From Streptomyces sp. NBC_00448 (GTDB lineage Bacteria > Actinomycetota > Actinomycetes > Streptomycetales > Streptomycetaceae): a stretch of DNA of 64,000 nucleotides. Below the pieces are notes generated by a model that made no database searches, was not told where the DNA came from, and saw nothing but the letters and a program-made list of their open reading frames with translations. A program made the position numbers and the translations under genes. The DNA lies in contig NZ_CP107913.1 of assembly GCF_036014115.1 (NCBI RefSeq), positions 1,612,001 to 1,676,000 on the forward strand. Direction: 5' to 3'. How positions within the stretch are numbered: position 1 is the first letter of the stretch; each line of letters opens with the position of its first letter. This document shows, piece after piece, positions 43,641-52,557 of the stretch.

Positions 43641-45542
43641 TCAGGGGGTGACGATGGAGAAGTCCGGGTCGCCTGGGTCGAGGACGCCGGCGAGACGGGA
43701 CAGGGCCGATGCGTCGCCGGTGACCTTGATGCCCGCCTTCGCGAGGGCGTCGGCGGTGAGCCCTCCTGCCGCGAGCGCAGGGAGGGCCCGTGCCGTCGTC
43801 GCGAGGGTGACGTCCGCGTCGCCCGTCTGGGCCGCTGCGCTGTAGGTGAGCGCGCCGTTGGCCAGCCGCAGGCGGTACCGCTGGTCGGTGTCGGTCAGGA
43901 CGACGTCGATGGTCAGTTTCTCGTCCCACGCCTCAGGGCCGTTGACCTGGATGGCGATGGCGTCGAAGAGCATCTCCGGGGTGAGGGCGGAGACGACATC
44001 CGCGGACGCCGATACGGTCGGCGTGCCGAACTTCCCCTCGCGCAGTTCGGTCGCGCCCGACAGGTAGATGTTGCGCCACACGCCGTTCTCCGCGCCGTAG
44101 CCGAGCTGCTCGAAGGTGTCGGCCAGCAGTTCGCGTGCCGCCGCGTGGTCGGGCTGGGCGAACACGACATGGCTGAGGACCTCCGCACTCCAGCGGAAGT
44201 CGCCCGCCTCGAACGCGGCGCGCGCCTTTTCGACGACGGCGTCCGCGCCGCCGCCGAGTTCGACGTACCGTTTGCCCTGCTCGACGGGCGGGTGCTGCCA
44301 CAGGTGCGCGGGGTTGCCGTCGTACCAGCCCATGTAGCGCTGGTAGATCGCCTTGAGGTTGTGGCTCACCGAGCCGTAGTAGCCGCGGGCGTGCCAGGCG
44401 TGTTCGAGCACGGGCGGGAGCTTGAGCTCCTCCGCGATCTCGATGCCGGTCCAGCCCTTGTTGATCAGGCGCAGGCACTGGTCGTGCAGGTAGGCGTACA
44501 GGTCGCGCTGCTCGGAGAGGAACTTCGTGACCTGGTCATTGCCCCAGGTGGGCCAGTGGTGGGACGCGAAGACCACCTCCGCCTCCGCACCGAAGAGGTC
44601 GATGGTCTCGGTGAGGTAGTTCGACCAGGCGTGCGGGTCGCGGACCAGCGCCCCGCGCAGGGTCAGGAGATTGTGCAGCGTGTGGGTCGCGTCCTCCGCG
44701 GCGCACAGCGCCTTGTGCTCCGGGAAGTACACGAGGTACTCGGCCGGTGCCTCGGTTCCCGGGGCCATCTGGAAGATCATCCGGACGCCGTCGACCGTCT
44801 CGGTCTGCCCGGTCTCGGTGATGTCCAGCGTCGGGGCGATGAGCGTGATGTTGCCGGTCGCCACGGTCTGCGCCAGCCCGGTGCCGAGGGCGCCGTGCGG
44901 GCTGCGAGCCAGTGCCGCACCGAACATGTACGCCGAGCGCCGCGACATCGCGGTTCCGGCGTAGACGTTCTCCGACACCGCGTGCTCGGTGAACTCCGCC
45001 GGGGCGATGACGGGCACGCGGCCTGCGTCGACGTCTTCCTGCGTGGTGATCCCGCGGACGCCACCGAAGTGGTCCACATGCGGGTGGGTGTACAGCACGC
45101 CGGTGACGGGCCGCTCGCCGCGGTGCTCGCGGTACAGCGCGAGCGCGGCCGCCGCCGTCTCCTGCGTCACCAGCGGGTCCAGCACCAGGACCCCGGTCTC
45201 GCCCTCGATGAACGTCACGTTCGACAGGTCGAACCCGCGCACCTGGTAGATACCGGGCACGACCTCGAACAGCCCTTGGATCGCGTTGAGCGTCGACTGG
45301 CGCCACAGGCTCGGGTTCGCGGTGTCCGGCGCGTCGCCCCGCAGGAAGTCGTACGTGTCGTTGTCCCAGACCACCGCGCCCTCGGCGTTGGTGATGGCGC
45401 TCGGGGCCCGCTTCCCGAGGAAGCCGCGTTGCGCGTCATCGAAGTCCTGGGTGTCGGAGAACGGCAGGCTGTTCAGCAGGGCCTGGTTCCGGCTGACGAC
45501 GGTCGGCGAGACAGGCTTGGGCGTCAGAGACATAGCACTCAT
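43641..45542 (-). CDS. SdsA-type alkyl sulfatase (metallo-beta-lactamase fold)
   Basis: The 633-residue protein hydrolyses alkyl sulfate esters, as in SDS degradation. The metallo-beta-lactamase domain has VLYTHPHVDHFGGVRG (zinc motif H-x-H-x-D-H), and FPEHKALCAAEDATHTLHNL and VVFASHHWPTWGN with further metal ligands. A helical dimerisation part follows (RYMGWYDGNPAHLWQHPP). The last 130 residues are an SCP2-like lipid-binding domain. No secretion signal is visible, so it may be cytoplasmic. The start at 45542 has a weak ribosome site; ATG at 45533 is also possible. It lies between mobile elements and may be acquired. Confidence 0.92.
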   Translation of the reverse strand: MSAMSLTPKPVSPTVVSRNQALLNSLPFSDTQDFDDAQRGFLGKRAPSAITNAEGAVVWDNDTYDFLRGDAPDTANPSLWRQSTLNAIQGLFEVVPGIYQVRGFDLSNVTFIEGETGVLVLDPLVTQETAAAALALYREHRGERPVTGVLYTHPHVDHFGGVRGITTQEDVDAGRVPVIAPAEFTEHAVSENVYAGTAMSRRSAYMFGAALARSPHGALGTGLAQTVATGNITLIAPTLDITETGQTETVDGVRMIFQMAPGTEAPAEYLVYFPEHKALCAAEDATHTLHNLLTLRGALVRDPHAWSNYLTETIDLFGAEAEVVFASHHWPTWGNDQVTKFLSEQRDLYAYLHDQCLRLINKGWTGIEIAEELKLPPVLEHAWHARGYYGSVSHNLKAIYQRYMGWYDGNPAHLWQHPPVEQGKRYVELGGGADAVVEKARAAFEAGDFRWSAEVLSHVVFAQPDHAAARELLADTFEQLGYGAENGVWRNIYLSGATELREGKFGTPTVSASADVVSALTPEMLFDAIAIQVNGPEAWDEKLTIDVVLTDTDQRYRLRLANGALTYSAAAQTGDADVTLATTARALPALAAGGLTADALAKAGIKVTGDASALSRLAGVLDPGDPDFSIVTP

Positions 45543-45799
45543 ACTGGGCGTGGTGGTCCGTCCCCGCACGCCGAGCGGTCGCTCACCGACCGAGCGGCTG
45601 CGGACGCGCTTCGGAGCCGGTGGCATCGAGAAGATCGACGACGTAAGGCTCGCGACGCCGGGAGACCCCCGGGCGTCCTCGGCGCGGGCACTTCCCGAGC
45701 AACGCCCGTATAGCCGCAGCGAATGATCATGTAGCCATGGATGGTGGCTCCGGGCGCGGTGCGGGGGCCGGGAACCGTGGCCGCGGCTGCGGCGGCGGC

Positions 45800-45982
45800 C
45801 AGTTCGAGGTGGGAGTTCATGTCCAGCTCGAACCGGCCGTAGGGGTTCCCGTGGGTCCAGAACAGCGGGGACAGGGCCCGCCGGTCCGCGGAGTTCCAGT
45901 TCTCCACGACCTGGACCCCGTCGTTGATCTCGCGCCACCGGTCCGCACCAACTCGCGGCAACCCGCCCAGGTCCGTGATCCG
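45800..45982 (-). pseudogene. remnant of Tn3-family transposase C-terminus
   Basis: On the minus strand the frame reads ITDLGGLPRVGADRWREIND, then VQVVENWNSA joined to DRRALSPLFWTHGNPYGRFE and LDMNSHLEL. These are consecutive blocks of the end of Tn3-family transposases, but the stretch expected between WNSA and DRRALSPLFW is deleted. The reading continues downstream over an Ala run with no homology. There is no sign of the rest of the transposon. Confidence 0.8.
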
Positions 45983-46139
45983 CTGAAGCCGACCGCGACC
46001 CGGAACCGCCCGCACTGTCAGCAGCCCGTCACCGTCGTCGCGCTACCGGCCACCCCGGGGGCAGCCCGGCCGACGATGCCACGCCACCGCACCGACGTCG
46101 TCCCCCTGCGACGGCCCCCCCTGACCGGCCGGTCGACGG

Positions 46140-46808
46140 TTACTCGACGCGGGGCAGCACACCCAGAAGCGCCGAGGTGAAGGAGAACCGCAGCGCGTCA
46201 CGCAGTTCCAGGTTGAGCACGCCGAGGGCGGGCTCGTCCGCGTAGGCGGCAAGGAGGCTGGGCGGCGGCGGGACGTACGCGGACAAGGCGCCCGCCGAGA
46301 CCAGGCTCATCAGGCAGAACAGTTGTGTGCCGTCGCCGAGTTCGGGCACGTGGCGGCGCACGAGCTCGACCATGTCCGCGAGCCGCGCGAGGGAGGAGCG
46401 CTTGTGGCGCTTGACCACCTCGACCGAGACGTTGTGCTCCAGGACGCCGCCCTGCGCGCCGAAGAGGTCGCACAGCACCACCCGGCCGGCCAGTGACCGG
46501 CTGAGGATCTCGGCCAGTTGGGCCGCCCGCACTTCCGGGGCCGCGTGCGCCTCGATGCCCGCGGCCAGCTCGTCCGCCACCTCGGCGAGCCAGTTCCCCA
46601 GAAAGACGTCCAGGAGTTCGAGCAGCACCGCCTCGCGGGACTCGAAGTACCGCAGGACGTTCGACTTGGCCAGGCCCACCCGCCGGCTGAGTTCGTTGAG
46701 GCTCACCTCGGCCACGGGCATCTCGTCGAGCATCGCCGCCGCCGTGTCCAGGATCGCCCGGCGGCGGATCTCCCGCTGCTCCTCGCTTCGCGCCCGCTGG
46801 AATGTCAC
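46140..46808 (-). CDS. TetR-family repressor
   Basis: The 222-residue protein has the TetR helix-turn-helix at residues 18-60 (AILDTAAAMLDEMPVAEVSLNELSRRVGLAKSNVLRYFESREAVL) and a C-terminal ligand domain with LFGAQGGVLEHNVSVEVVKRH. It is divergent from an SDR gene, with an upstream region of 100 bp that carries repeated AGACC/CGGT sites and a strong promoter. It most likely represses that gene and itself until a small-molecule ligand binds. Confidence 0.92.
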   Translation of the reverse strand: MTFQRARSEEQREIRRRAILDTAAAMLDEMPVAEVSLNELSRRVGLAKSNVLRYFESREAVLLELLDVFLGNWLAEVADELAAGIEAHAAPEVRAAQLAEILSRSLAGRVVLCDLFGAQGGVLEHNVSVEVVKRHKRSSLARLADMVELVRRHVPELGDGTQLFCLMSLVSAGALSAYVPPPPSLLAAYADEPALGVLNLELRDALRFSFTSALLGVLPRVE

Positions 46809-46824
46809 GCCCTCAGCCTAGCTT

Positions 46825-46895
46825 AAAGACCGCCGGTTCCTTGACATGAGACCTGCGGTCTCTTACGTTGGAGGCCTTAACAGACCGACGGTTTT
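46825..46895. promoter_or_regulatory. promoter with TetR operator repeats
   Basis: TTGACA (46841-46846) is followed after 17 bases by TACGTT (46864-46869), a good sigma-70-type promoter for the SDR gene. The spacer holds the palindrome GAGACCTGCGGTCTC (46848-46862). Related motifs AAAGACCGCCGGTT (46825-46838) and CAGACCGACGGTT (46881-46893) flank it. Binding at the spacer would block RNA polymerase. Confidence 0.75.
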
Positions 46896-46908
46896 TTAGG
46901 AGTGCGCC

Positions 46909-47832
46909 ATGAGCGGCGACTGGACCGAGCAGCACATCCCCGATCAGCACGGGCGGGTGGCGATCGTGACCGGCGCCAACACCGGGCTGGGCTTCGAGAC
47001 CGCCCGGATGCTCGCCGCGCGCGGGGCGGCGGTGGTCCTGGCCGTCCGCGACGTCGAGAAGGGCGAACGGGCAGCCGCGCGCATCACCGGCGACGTCACC
47101 GTCCAGGCCCTCGACCTGACCTCCCTGGACTCGGTCCGGTCCGCGGCGGCCGACCTGCGCGCCACCCACCCGCGCATCGACCTCCTGATCAACAACGCGG
47201 GCGTGATGTACACCCCGAAGCAGACCACCGCCGACGGCTTCGAGCTGCAGTTCGGCACCAACCACCTCGGCCACTTCGCCCTCACCGGCCTGCTGCTGGA
47301 CCGGCTCCTGCCCGTCCCCGGCTCACGCGTCGTCACGGTCAGCAGTACCGGCCACCGCATTCGGGCCGCCATCCACTTCGACGACCTGCAGTGGGAGCGC
47401 TCGTACGGCCGCGCCGCCGCCTACGGCCAGTCCAAGCTCGCCAACCTGATGTTCACGTACGAACTGCAGCGCCGGCTCGGTCCGCACGGCACCACGCTCG
47501 CGGTGGCCGCCCATCCCGGCGTGTCCAACACCGAGCTCATCCGCAACACACCCGCCGCGCTTCGGGTGCCCATCGCCTGGCTCGCGCCGCTGCTCACCCA
47601 GAAACCCGAGAGGGGCGCCCTGCCCACCCTGCGCGCCGCCACCGATCCGGCCGTCATCGGCGGCCAGTACTACGGTCCCGGCAACCGGGGGGAGATCCGC
47701 GGCTACCCGAAGCTGGTCGAGTCCAGCCCCGACTCCCACGACCAGGCCACGCAGCAGCGGTTGTGGACCGTCTCCGAGGAACTCACCGGGGTGACGTTTC
47801 CCGTGCCGGCCCCGCAGCGGACGGACTCCTGA
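46909..47832 (+). CDS. SDR-family oxidoreductase (WWOX/retinol dehydrogenase-like)
   Basis: The 307-residue protein has the nucleotide loop VAIVTGANTGLGFETAR, LLINNAGVMYTP (NNAG), and the catalytic YGQSKLANLMF (Y-x-x-x-K) with Ser in VVTVSSTGHRI. The combination matches the retinol-dehydrogenase-like classical SDR group. Substrate unknown. It is divergent from and probably controlled by the TetR gene. Confidence 0.9.
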   Translation: MSGDWTEQHIPDQHGRVAIVTGANTGLGFETARMLAARGAAVVLAVRDVEKGERAAARITGDVTVQALDLTSLDSVRSAAADLRATHPRIDLLINNAGVMYTPKQTTADGFELQFGTNHLGHFALTGLLLDRLLPVPGSRVVTVSSTGHRIRAAIHFDDLQWERSYGRAAAYGQSKLANLMFTYELQRRLGPHGTTLAVAAHPGVSNTELIRNTPAALRVPIAWLAPLLTQKPERGALPTLRAATDPAVIGGQYYGPGNRGEIRGYPKLVESSPDSHDQATQQRLWTVSEELTGVTFPVPAPQRTDS

Positions 47833-47946
47833 GGCCGGGCCGCCCCGCGGCCGACCCCGTCGTCTCGCCGCCGACCCGGTCCCGCGCGTGCTCTTCGGTC
47901 GCCATCGGCGCCGCCCTGCCGTCTCCGTGCCGCGTGTGCGCGCCGT

Positions 47947-48735
47947 TCATCCTTGGACGGTGGGCCGGACGACGAGTTCGTTGACGTCCACGTCGGCGGG
48001 CTGGTCGATGGCGTAGCGGACGGCTTCGCCGATCGCGGTGGCGGGGATCGCGATGCTCATCTGCGTCTCCACCGCGTCCTTGATCCCGCTGTCGCCGATG
48101 GAGGCGGTGAGTTCGCTCCGGGTCAGGCCCGGGCTGATCACGGTGACCCGCAGTTCCCGGCTCTCCTGGCGCAGGCCCTCCGACAGGGCGCGGACCGCGT
48201 GTTTGGTGGCGCTGTAGACGGCCGCGGTCGGGTCGACCCGCAGCCCTGAGACGGAGGAGATGTTCACGATGTGCCCGCGGCGCTGGGCCCGCATGAGCGG
48301 CAGGACTGCGGCGATGCCGTGCAGGACCCCGCGCAGGTTCACGTCGATCATGCGGTTCCACTCGTCGACCCTCAGAGCGTCCAGACGCGACAACGGCATG
48401 ACGCCGGCGTTGTTGACCAGGACGTCGACGCGCCCGTACCGGTCGTGGGCGGCCGCGACGAAGGACCGCACGCCGGCCTGGTCCGTCACGTCCAGGACGT
48501 GCGGGAAGACGCTGCCCGCCCGGGCCTCGATCTCCTGGGCGAGGGCGGTGAGGCGGTCGGTGCGCCGCGCCCCGAGGACCACGTGGTGCCCCGCGGCGGC
48601 GAGCCGTCTGGCGGTGGCCGCTCCGATGCCGCTGCTGGCTCCGGTGATCAGGACGACCTTCGGGGCGGGCGGGGTGAGCGGGGCGACCGGGGTGGAGGGG
48701 GTGGCCGGGGCGGACTGGGCGGGCCGGGTGGGCAT
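47947..48735 (-). CDS. SDR-family oxidoreductase
   Basis: The 262-residue protein has VVLITGASSGIGAATARRLA, DVLVNNAGVMPLSRL, VNISSVSGLRVDPTAAVYSATKHAVRAL (Ser, Y-x-x-x-K) and ISPGLTRSEL. It is a classical NADP-preferring SDR (Arg after GARR). An N-terminal Pro/Thr-rich stretch of about 25 residues precedes the fold. The ATG at 48735 has GAAGGGAAG. Divergent from the Xre-type regulator at 48884. Confidence 0.9.
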   Translation of the reverse strand: MPTRPAQSAPATPSTPVAPLTPPAPKVVLITGASSGIGAATARRLAAAGHHVVLGARRTDRLTALAQEIEARAGSVFPHVLDVTDQAGVRSFVAAAHDRYGRVDVLVNNAGVMPLSRLDALRVDEWNRMIDVNLRGVLHGIAAVLPLMRAQRRGHIVNISSVSGLRVDPTAAVYSATKHAVRALSEGLRQESRELRVTVISPGLTRSELTASIGDSGIKDAVETQMSIAIPATAIGEAVRYAIDQPADVDVNELVVRPTVQG

Positions 48736-48883
48736 GTTCTTCCCTTCGGAGTGCGAAGTGCGGTCGGCCGCGCATGCGACTGCGACGACCGGTGCCGCCA
48801 GGATGTGTCCGATCGCGCGCATGCGGCAGGACGGGCTTTCCTGGGTGCGCCACTCCCAGGAACCGGCGACGTACGATCCCGGC

Positions 48884-49738
48884 ATGAGCGGCAATGAACT
48901 GGGGGAATTCCTGCTGGCACGGCGCTCCCGGCTCAGCCCGACGGACGTGGGTCTGCCCCGCTCGCGAAGCCGCCGGGTCAGCGGGCTGCGGCGCGAAGAG
49001 GTCGCCGTACTGGCCGGAGTGAGCGCCGACTACTACACCCGTCTGGAACAGGGCCGCGAGCGGCATCCCTCCGGCCAGGTCGTCGACGCCCTCGCGCGGG
49101 CCCTGCGGCTGGACTCCGACGCCTGCTGGCACGCCTACCGCCTGGCCGGGCTCGTACCGAGGGACCGAGCCCACACCCACGCCTCGGACGAGGAGCGGGT
49201 CTCCCCCGAACTGCTGCGGCTGATGGACGCCTTCCCGGCGGCCGTGGCCTACGTGGTCAACCGGCGTCTCGACGTCCTCGCCTCGAACGCGCTCGCCGAC
49301 GCCCTGCTCTCCCCGCTCACGGACCCGCGCGGCATGGCCCGTTCCCTGTTCTGCGACCCCGCGGCCCGCGAACTGTTCGCCGACTGGCACACCGTGGCCC
49401 GTGACACCGTCGCAGCGCTGCGGCTGGCCCAGGGCCACGACCGGAACGACCCGCGCATGCTCGCCCTGATCGACGGCCTGTTCGCGCAGAGCGAGGAGTT
49501 CGCGGCGCTCTGGAGCCGTCAGGACGTCAGCCGCCTGGGCAGCAAGACCAAGACCTTCCACCACCCGCGGGCCGGACAACTGACCCTCGTGTACCAGACG
49601 TTCGAGGTCCAGGGCGCTTCCGGCCAGTGCCTCCTGGTCGGCGCCGCCGAGCCCGGGAGCCCCGACGCCCGCGGCCTGGCCTCGCTCGGCGCTCACTGCG
49701 CCGCGGGCGAACGGAGCGGCGCGGCACACCGGCGGTGA
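48884..49738 (+). CDS. Xre-type regulator with MmyB ligand-binding domain
   Basis: The 284-residue protein has a helix-turn-helix at residues 1-75 (FLLARRSRL, SGLRREEVAVLAGVSADYYTRLEQGRERHPS). A MmyB-like domain follows (AVAYVVNRRLDVLASNALADALL, WSRQDVSRLGSKTKTFHHPRAGQLTLVYQTFEV), which in other members binds a fatty acid. The divergent SDR gene is the probable target and is a frequent partner of this regulator family. ATG at 48884 gives the standard N-terminus; the frame is open further upstream as a shadow. Confidence 0.9.
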   Translation: MSGNELGEFLLARRSRLSPTDVGLPRSRSRRVSGLRREEVAVLAGVSADYYTRLEQGRERHPSGQVVDALARALRLDSDACWHAYRLAGLVPRDRAHTHASDEERVSPELLRLMDAFPAAVAYVVNRRLDVLASNALADALLSPLTDPRGMARSLFCDPAARELFADWHTVARDTVAALRLAQGHDRNDPRMLALIDGLFAQSEEFAALWSRQDVSRLGSKTKTFHHPRAGQLTLVYQTFEVQGASGQCLLVGAAEPGSPDARGLASLGAHCAAGERSGAAHRR

Positions 49739-49844
49739 CGCCGGGCCTCCGCTCGGGTCGTCCGCTCGGGTCCTCCGCTTGGGCCTCCGCTCGGGTCGTC
49801 CGCTCGCGGAGCCGGCTCGGGACCTCGCCGTGGGCAGTCATAAC

Positions 49845-49860
49845 TGTTACGGTTACAACA
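49845..49860. promoter_or_regulatory. GTTAC operator before Rrf2 gene
   Basis: TGTTACGGTTACAACA lies 22 bp before the Rrf2 start and repeats the GTTAC core twice. The same core is in the better palindrome before the downstream SDR gene, so the two sites probably bind the same regulator, here for autoregulation. Confidence 0.6.
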
Positions 49861-49881
49861 GGACGGGAGGTGAGGGACGAC

Positions 49882-50313
49882 ATGGGAGCCAACAGCAGGC
49901 TGACCGTCGCCGCGCACGCCCTGACCTGGATCGGGCTGTACCAGCGCCGCGGCCACGAGGTCGCCACCTCCGAGCAGATCGCGACGAGCGTCAACACCAA
50001 CCCCGTGGTGATCCGCCGCCTGCTGGCGCAACTGCGCAAGGCCGGCCTGGTCGACTCGCGCAGAGGCGCCGGCGCCGGCTGGACGCTGTCGAGGGACCTG
50101 CCGACGATCACCCTGCTCGACGTCTACGAAGCGGTGGAGCCGGGGCCGATCTTCGCCCTGCACCCCGCCACACCCGACCCCGAGTGCGTCGTGGGCCACG
50201 GCATAGCGCCGGTGCTGAGCGTCGTCTACGACGGGGTCGAGACCACTCTCCGCGCGGAACTGGCGAGAACCACGCTGGAAGATGTGCTGCACGACGTACT
50301 GAAAGCCACCTAG
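49882..50313 (+). CDS. Rrf2-family transcription regulator
   Basis: The 143-residue protein has the Rrf2 winged helix: LTVAAHALTWIGLYQRRGHEVATSEQIATSVNTNPVVIRRLLAQLRKAGLVDSRRGAGAGW. It lacks the three-Cys iron-sulphur ligand set of NsrR/IscR, having one Cys in DPECVVGHG. It therefore belongs to the cluster-free YwnA-like type, which senses electrophiles or redox change. ATG at 49882 follows GGGAGG. The next gene, an SDR, has a matching operator. Confidence 0.9.
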   Translation: MGANSRLTVAAHALTWIGLYQRRGHEVATSEQIATSVNTNPVVIRRLLAQLRKAGLVDSRRGAGAGWTLSRDLPTITLLDVYEAVEPGPIFALHPATPDPECVVGHGIAPVLSVVYDGVETTLRAELARTTLEDVLHDVLKAT

Positions 50314-50369
50314 CTTCGACCACCAGCCCCACCGGGCCGCGGCGGCAGGGCGCTTTTCTCGGCCCCCAA

Positions 50370-50388
50370 TGTAACCATAATCGTTACA
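50370..50388. promoter_or_regulatory. Rrf2 operator before SDR gene
   Basis: TGTAACcataatcGTTACA is a perfect 6-bp inverted repeat with 7-bp spacer in an AT-rich pocket, 21 bp before the SDR start. The GTTAC half-site recurs before the Rrf2 gene itself. Size and symmetry suit a dimeric regulator. Confidence 0.72.
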
Positions 50389-50409
50389 TCAACTCATTCG
50401 GAGAATGCC

Positions 50410-51159
50410 ATGGGACAGCTGGACGACAAGACCGCCCTCGTGACCGGGGCCTCCACCGGCATCGGCCTGGCCATCGCCCGCCGGTTCGCCGCCGAGGGAG
50501 CCACCGTCTACCTCACCGGCCGCCGCAAGGCCGAACTGGATCACGCCGTCGAACAGGTCGGCGACCGCGCCATCGGCATCCGGAGCGACGTATCGGAACT
50601 CGACGACCTCGACCGGCTCTTCGCCGAGATCACCGAGCGCGGCGGCGGACGTCTCGACATCGTCGTGGCCAACGCCGGCGTCGGCGAATTCGGCCCGCTC
50701 GGCTCGATCACCGAGGAGGAGTACGACCGCACCACCTCCGTCAACCTCAAGGGCACGATCTTCACCGTCCAGAAGGCGCTTCCGCTGCTGTCGGCCGGCG
50801 CCTCGGTGATCCTGCTCTCCTCCAGCGCGGCCCTGCGCGGGGTCCCGGGCCTGGGCGTCTACGCCGCCACCAAGGCCGCGATCCGCAGCCTCGCCCGCAC
50901 CTGGGCCGCCGAACTCGCCGACCGCGGCATCCGCGTCAACGCCCTCACCCCCGGCCCCGTCACGACCCCCGGCGCCGACGAACTGCGAGCCGCACTCCCG
51001 CAGGACGGCGACGCCGCCGAGCCCCCCGCACCCACTCCCCTCGGCCGGGCGGGCCGCCCCGACGAGGTCGCGTCCACCGCCCTCTACCTGGCCGGGGACC
51101 AGAGTTCCTTCACCACCGGCGCGGAACTCTTCGTCGACGGCGGCACCACCCAGCTCTAG
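50410..51159 (+). CDS. SDR-family oxidoreductase, Rrf2-linked
   Basis: The 249-residue protein has TALVTGASTGIGLAIARRFA, IVVANAGVGEFGPLG, SSSAALRGVPGLGVYAATKAAIRSL (Ser, Y-x-x-x-K) and the C-terminal FTTGAELFVDGGTTQL of classical FabG-like SDRs. The NADP-binding Arg pair follows in TGRRK. It lies about 96 bp after the Rrf2 gene, with its own operator. Confidence 0.92.
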   Translation: MGQLDDKTALVTGASTGIGLAIARRFAAEGATVYLTGRRKAELDHAVEQVGDRAIGIRSDVSELDDLDRLFAEITERGGGRLDIVVANAGVGEFGPLGSITEEEYDRTTSVNLKGTIFTVQKALPLLSAGASVILLSSSAALRGVPGLGVYAATKAAIRSLARTWAAELADRGIRVNALTPGPVTTPGADELRAALPQDGDAAEPPAPTPLGRAGRPDEVASTALYLAGDQSSFTTGAELFVDGGTTQL

Positions 51160-51431
51160 TCACCCAGCCCGCCCCCGACCCACCGCCGCGCCGGGGGCGG
51201 GCTGGCCGGCGCGGAAGATGGCGGCGGTTCGGGCCACGCGGCGGCCGAGGTGTTCCGCGGTGGCGATGTCGGCTTTGTGGACTGCCTCGGCGCCCTGGTC
51301 GACGTTCGTCTGGGCGGCGGCACCGAGGTGGAAGCCGAGCCGGTTGAGGTCGTTCTCGGATGCCTGGGAGGTGTTCCAGCCGGGCTGGAGGCCGAGGTTG
51401 ATTCAGTGCATGCCGAGTTGGGCGGCGAGCA
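51160..51431 (-). pseudogene. 3' fragment of a flavodoxin-like NAD(P)H oxidoreductase
   Basis: On the minus strand the frame reads QLGMH, a TGA stop, then INLGLQPGWNTSQASENDLN, RLGFHLGAAAQTNVDQGAEA and VHKADIATAEHLGRRVARTA. This is the end of a flavodoxin-fold FMN reductase. The in-frame TGA at 51403-51405 replaces a codon that is Trp in related proteins as I recall them. The 5' part is missing: at about 51432 it is joined to a LysR fragment on the other strand. Confidence 0.75.
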
Positions 51432-51433
51432 CG

Positions 51434-52263
51434 GTGCAACTCTTCCACCGCACCACGCGCCAGGTCACGTTGACGCCCGCCGGCGAGGTCCTGCTGGGGG
51501 ACGCACGCACGGCACTCGACGCGGTCAGTGCCGCCGGCCGGCGGGCCCGGCACGCCGGCGAACCCACGCAGAAGCTGCGGCTCGCGCTCAAGGCCGACGT
51601 CGATGGCGGCCTGCTGCCTGCCATCCTCCACGCGTACGCCCGCGAGGAGGCGGCCCTACCGGTCGCGCTGGTGCTCGGCCGCTACGGCGAGCAGGTTCAG
51701 GCGGTACGCGACGACCGTGCGGACGCCGCGGTGCTGCTCGGCCCCTTCGACGAGCGCGGGCTGGACTCCGAGCAGCTGGTCACCGAGCCGTACCTGATCG
51801 CCGTCGCGGCCGACGCCCCGCCGGCCGCCCGTACGTCCGTTCGCCTCGCCGACCTGGCGGGCTGGGAGCTGCCCGACGGGTCCCCCGCGGACCAGGGGCC
51901 GGTCGCTGCCCACGGCGGGCTCGGCGAGGCGCGCACCCGCCCATCCGGGCCGGATCGGGACCCGGACCAAGGCCAGGACCGGGACCAGCCGTCCGCGGCG
52001 GCGCAGGACTCCTCGGACCTGCCGCAGACCTTCAAGCTCATCGAACTCGGCAGCATCGTCTGCTTCTTCCCCGCCTCGCTCACCCGGCGCTATCCAGCCC
52101 CGAGATCGCCTACCGGCCGGTCGAGGACCATGCGCCGGCCACCCTGTCCGTGGTCTGGCCGGAGCACTCCCGCCGCCCGGCCGTCGCCGCGTTCGTCCGG
52201 GCGGCCACCAAGGTGGCGGAGGCCGCCCGACCGGAGCCGGGCACCCCGCGGGCCGCCACCTGA
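51434..52263 (+). pseudogene. truncated, frameshifted LysR-type regulator
   Basis: The frame starts abruptly inside the LysR helix-turn-helix region (LFHRTTRQVTLTPAGEVLL) and continues through the effector domain (LRLALKADVDGGLLPAILHAY, DAAVLLGPFDERGLDSEQLV, FKLIELGSIVCFFPASL). The first 35-40 residues of the DNA-binding domain are absent. Near 52090 the frame shifts and the last part, PEIAYRPVEDHAPATLSVVW to EAARPEPG, continues in another frame. The product cannot bind DNA normally. Confidence 0.82.
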
Positions 52264-52557
52264 CAGAGCACCGCTCCCCCGGTGATCGGCCACGGCAGCG
52301 CGCCCGCCGCGCTTCCGTCGGCCCCGCATCTGCGCGAACACAGCTGCCTGGCGAGCACCGATGCCCCGCGACGTCGCCGAAGCGTGAGCGAAGCCAGGAA
52401 CCGCGCAGCAGGAGGATGCGGCCGACCGTCCGCACACCGGACGGCGAGCGGCAGGTCGAGGGCTCCCGCCCGCTGCCGGCGGAGGGCCCCACGACAGCCC
52501 CTTCGCGATGCCCGACACACCGTGATGCCGCGGCAGCGGTGGAGCGCTGACTCCGCG
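52264..52557. other. intergenic DNA after LysR pseudogene
   Basis: About 290 bases with no supported gene. Frames in it are short or are shadows with unusual Arg/Ser-rich composition. No operator, hairpin or repeat stands out. Confidence 0.35.

Noticed and set aside
45539..46015. Intact 158-residue gene
   Set aside because: Its first part is a deleted Tn3 transposase end and the rest is low-complexity read-through sequence.
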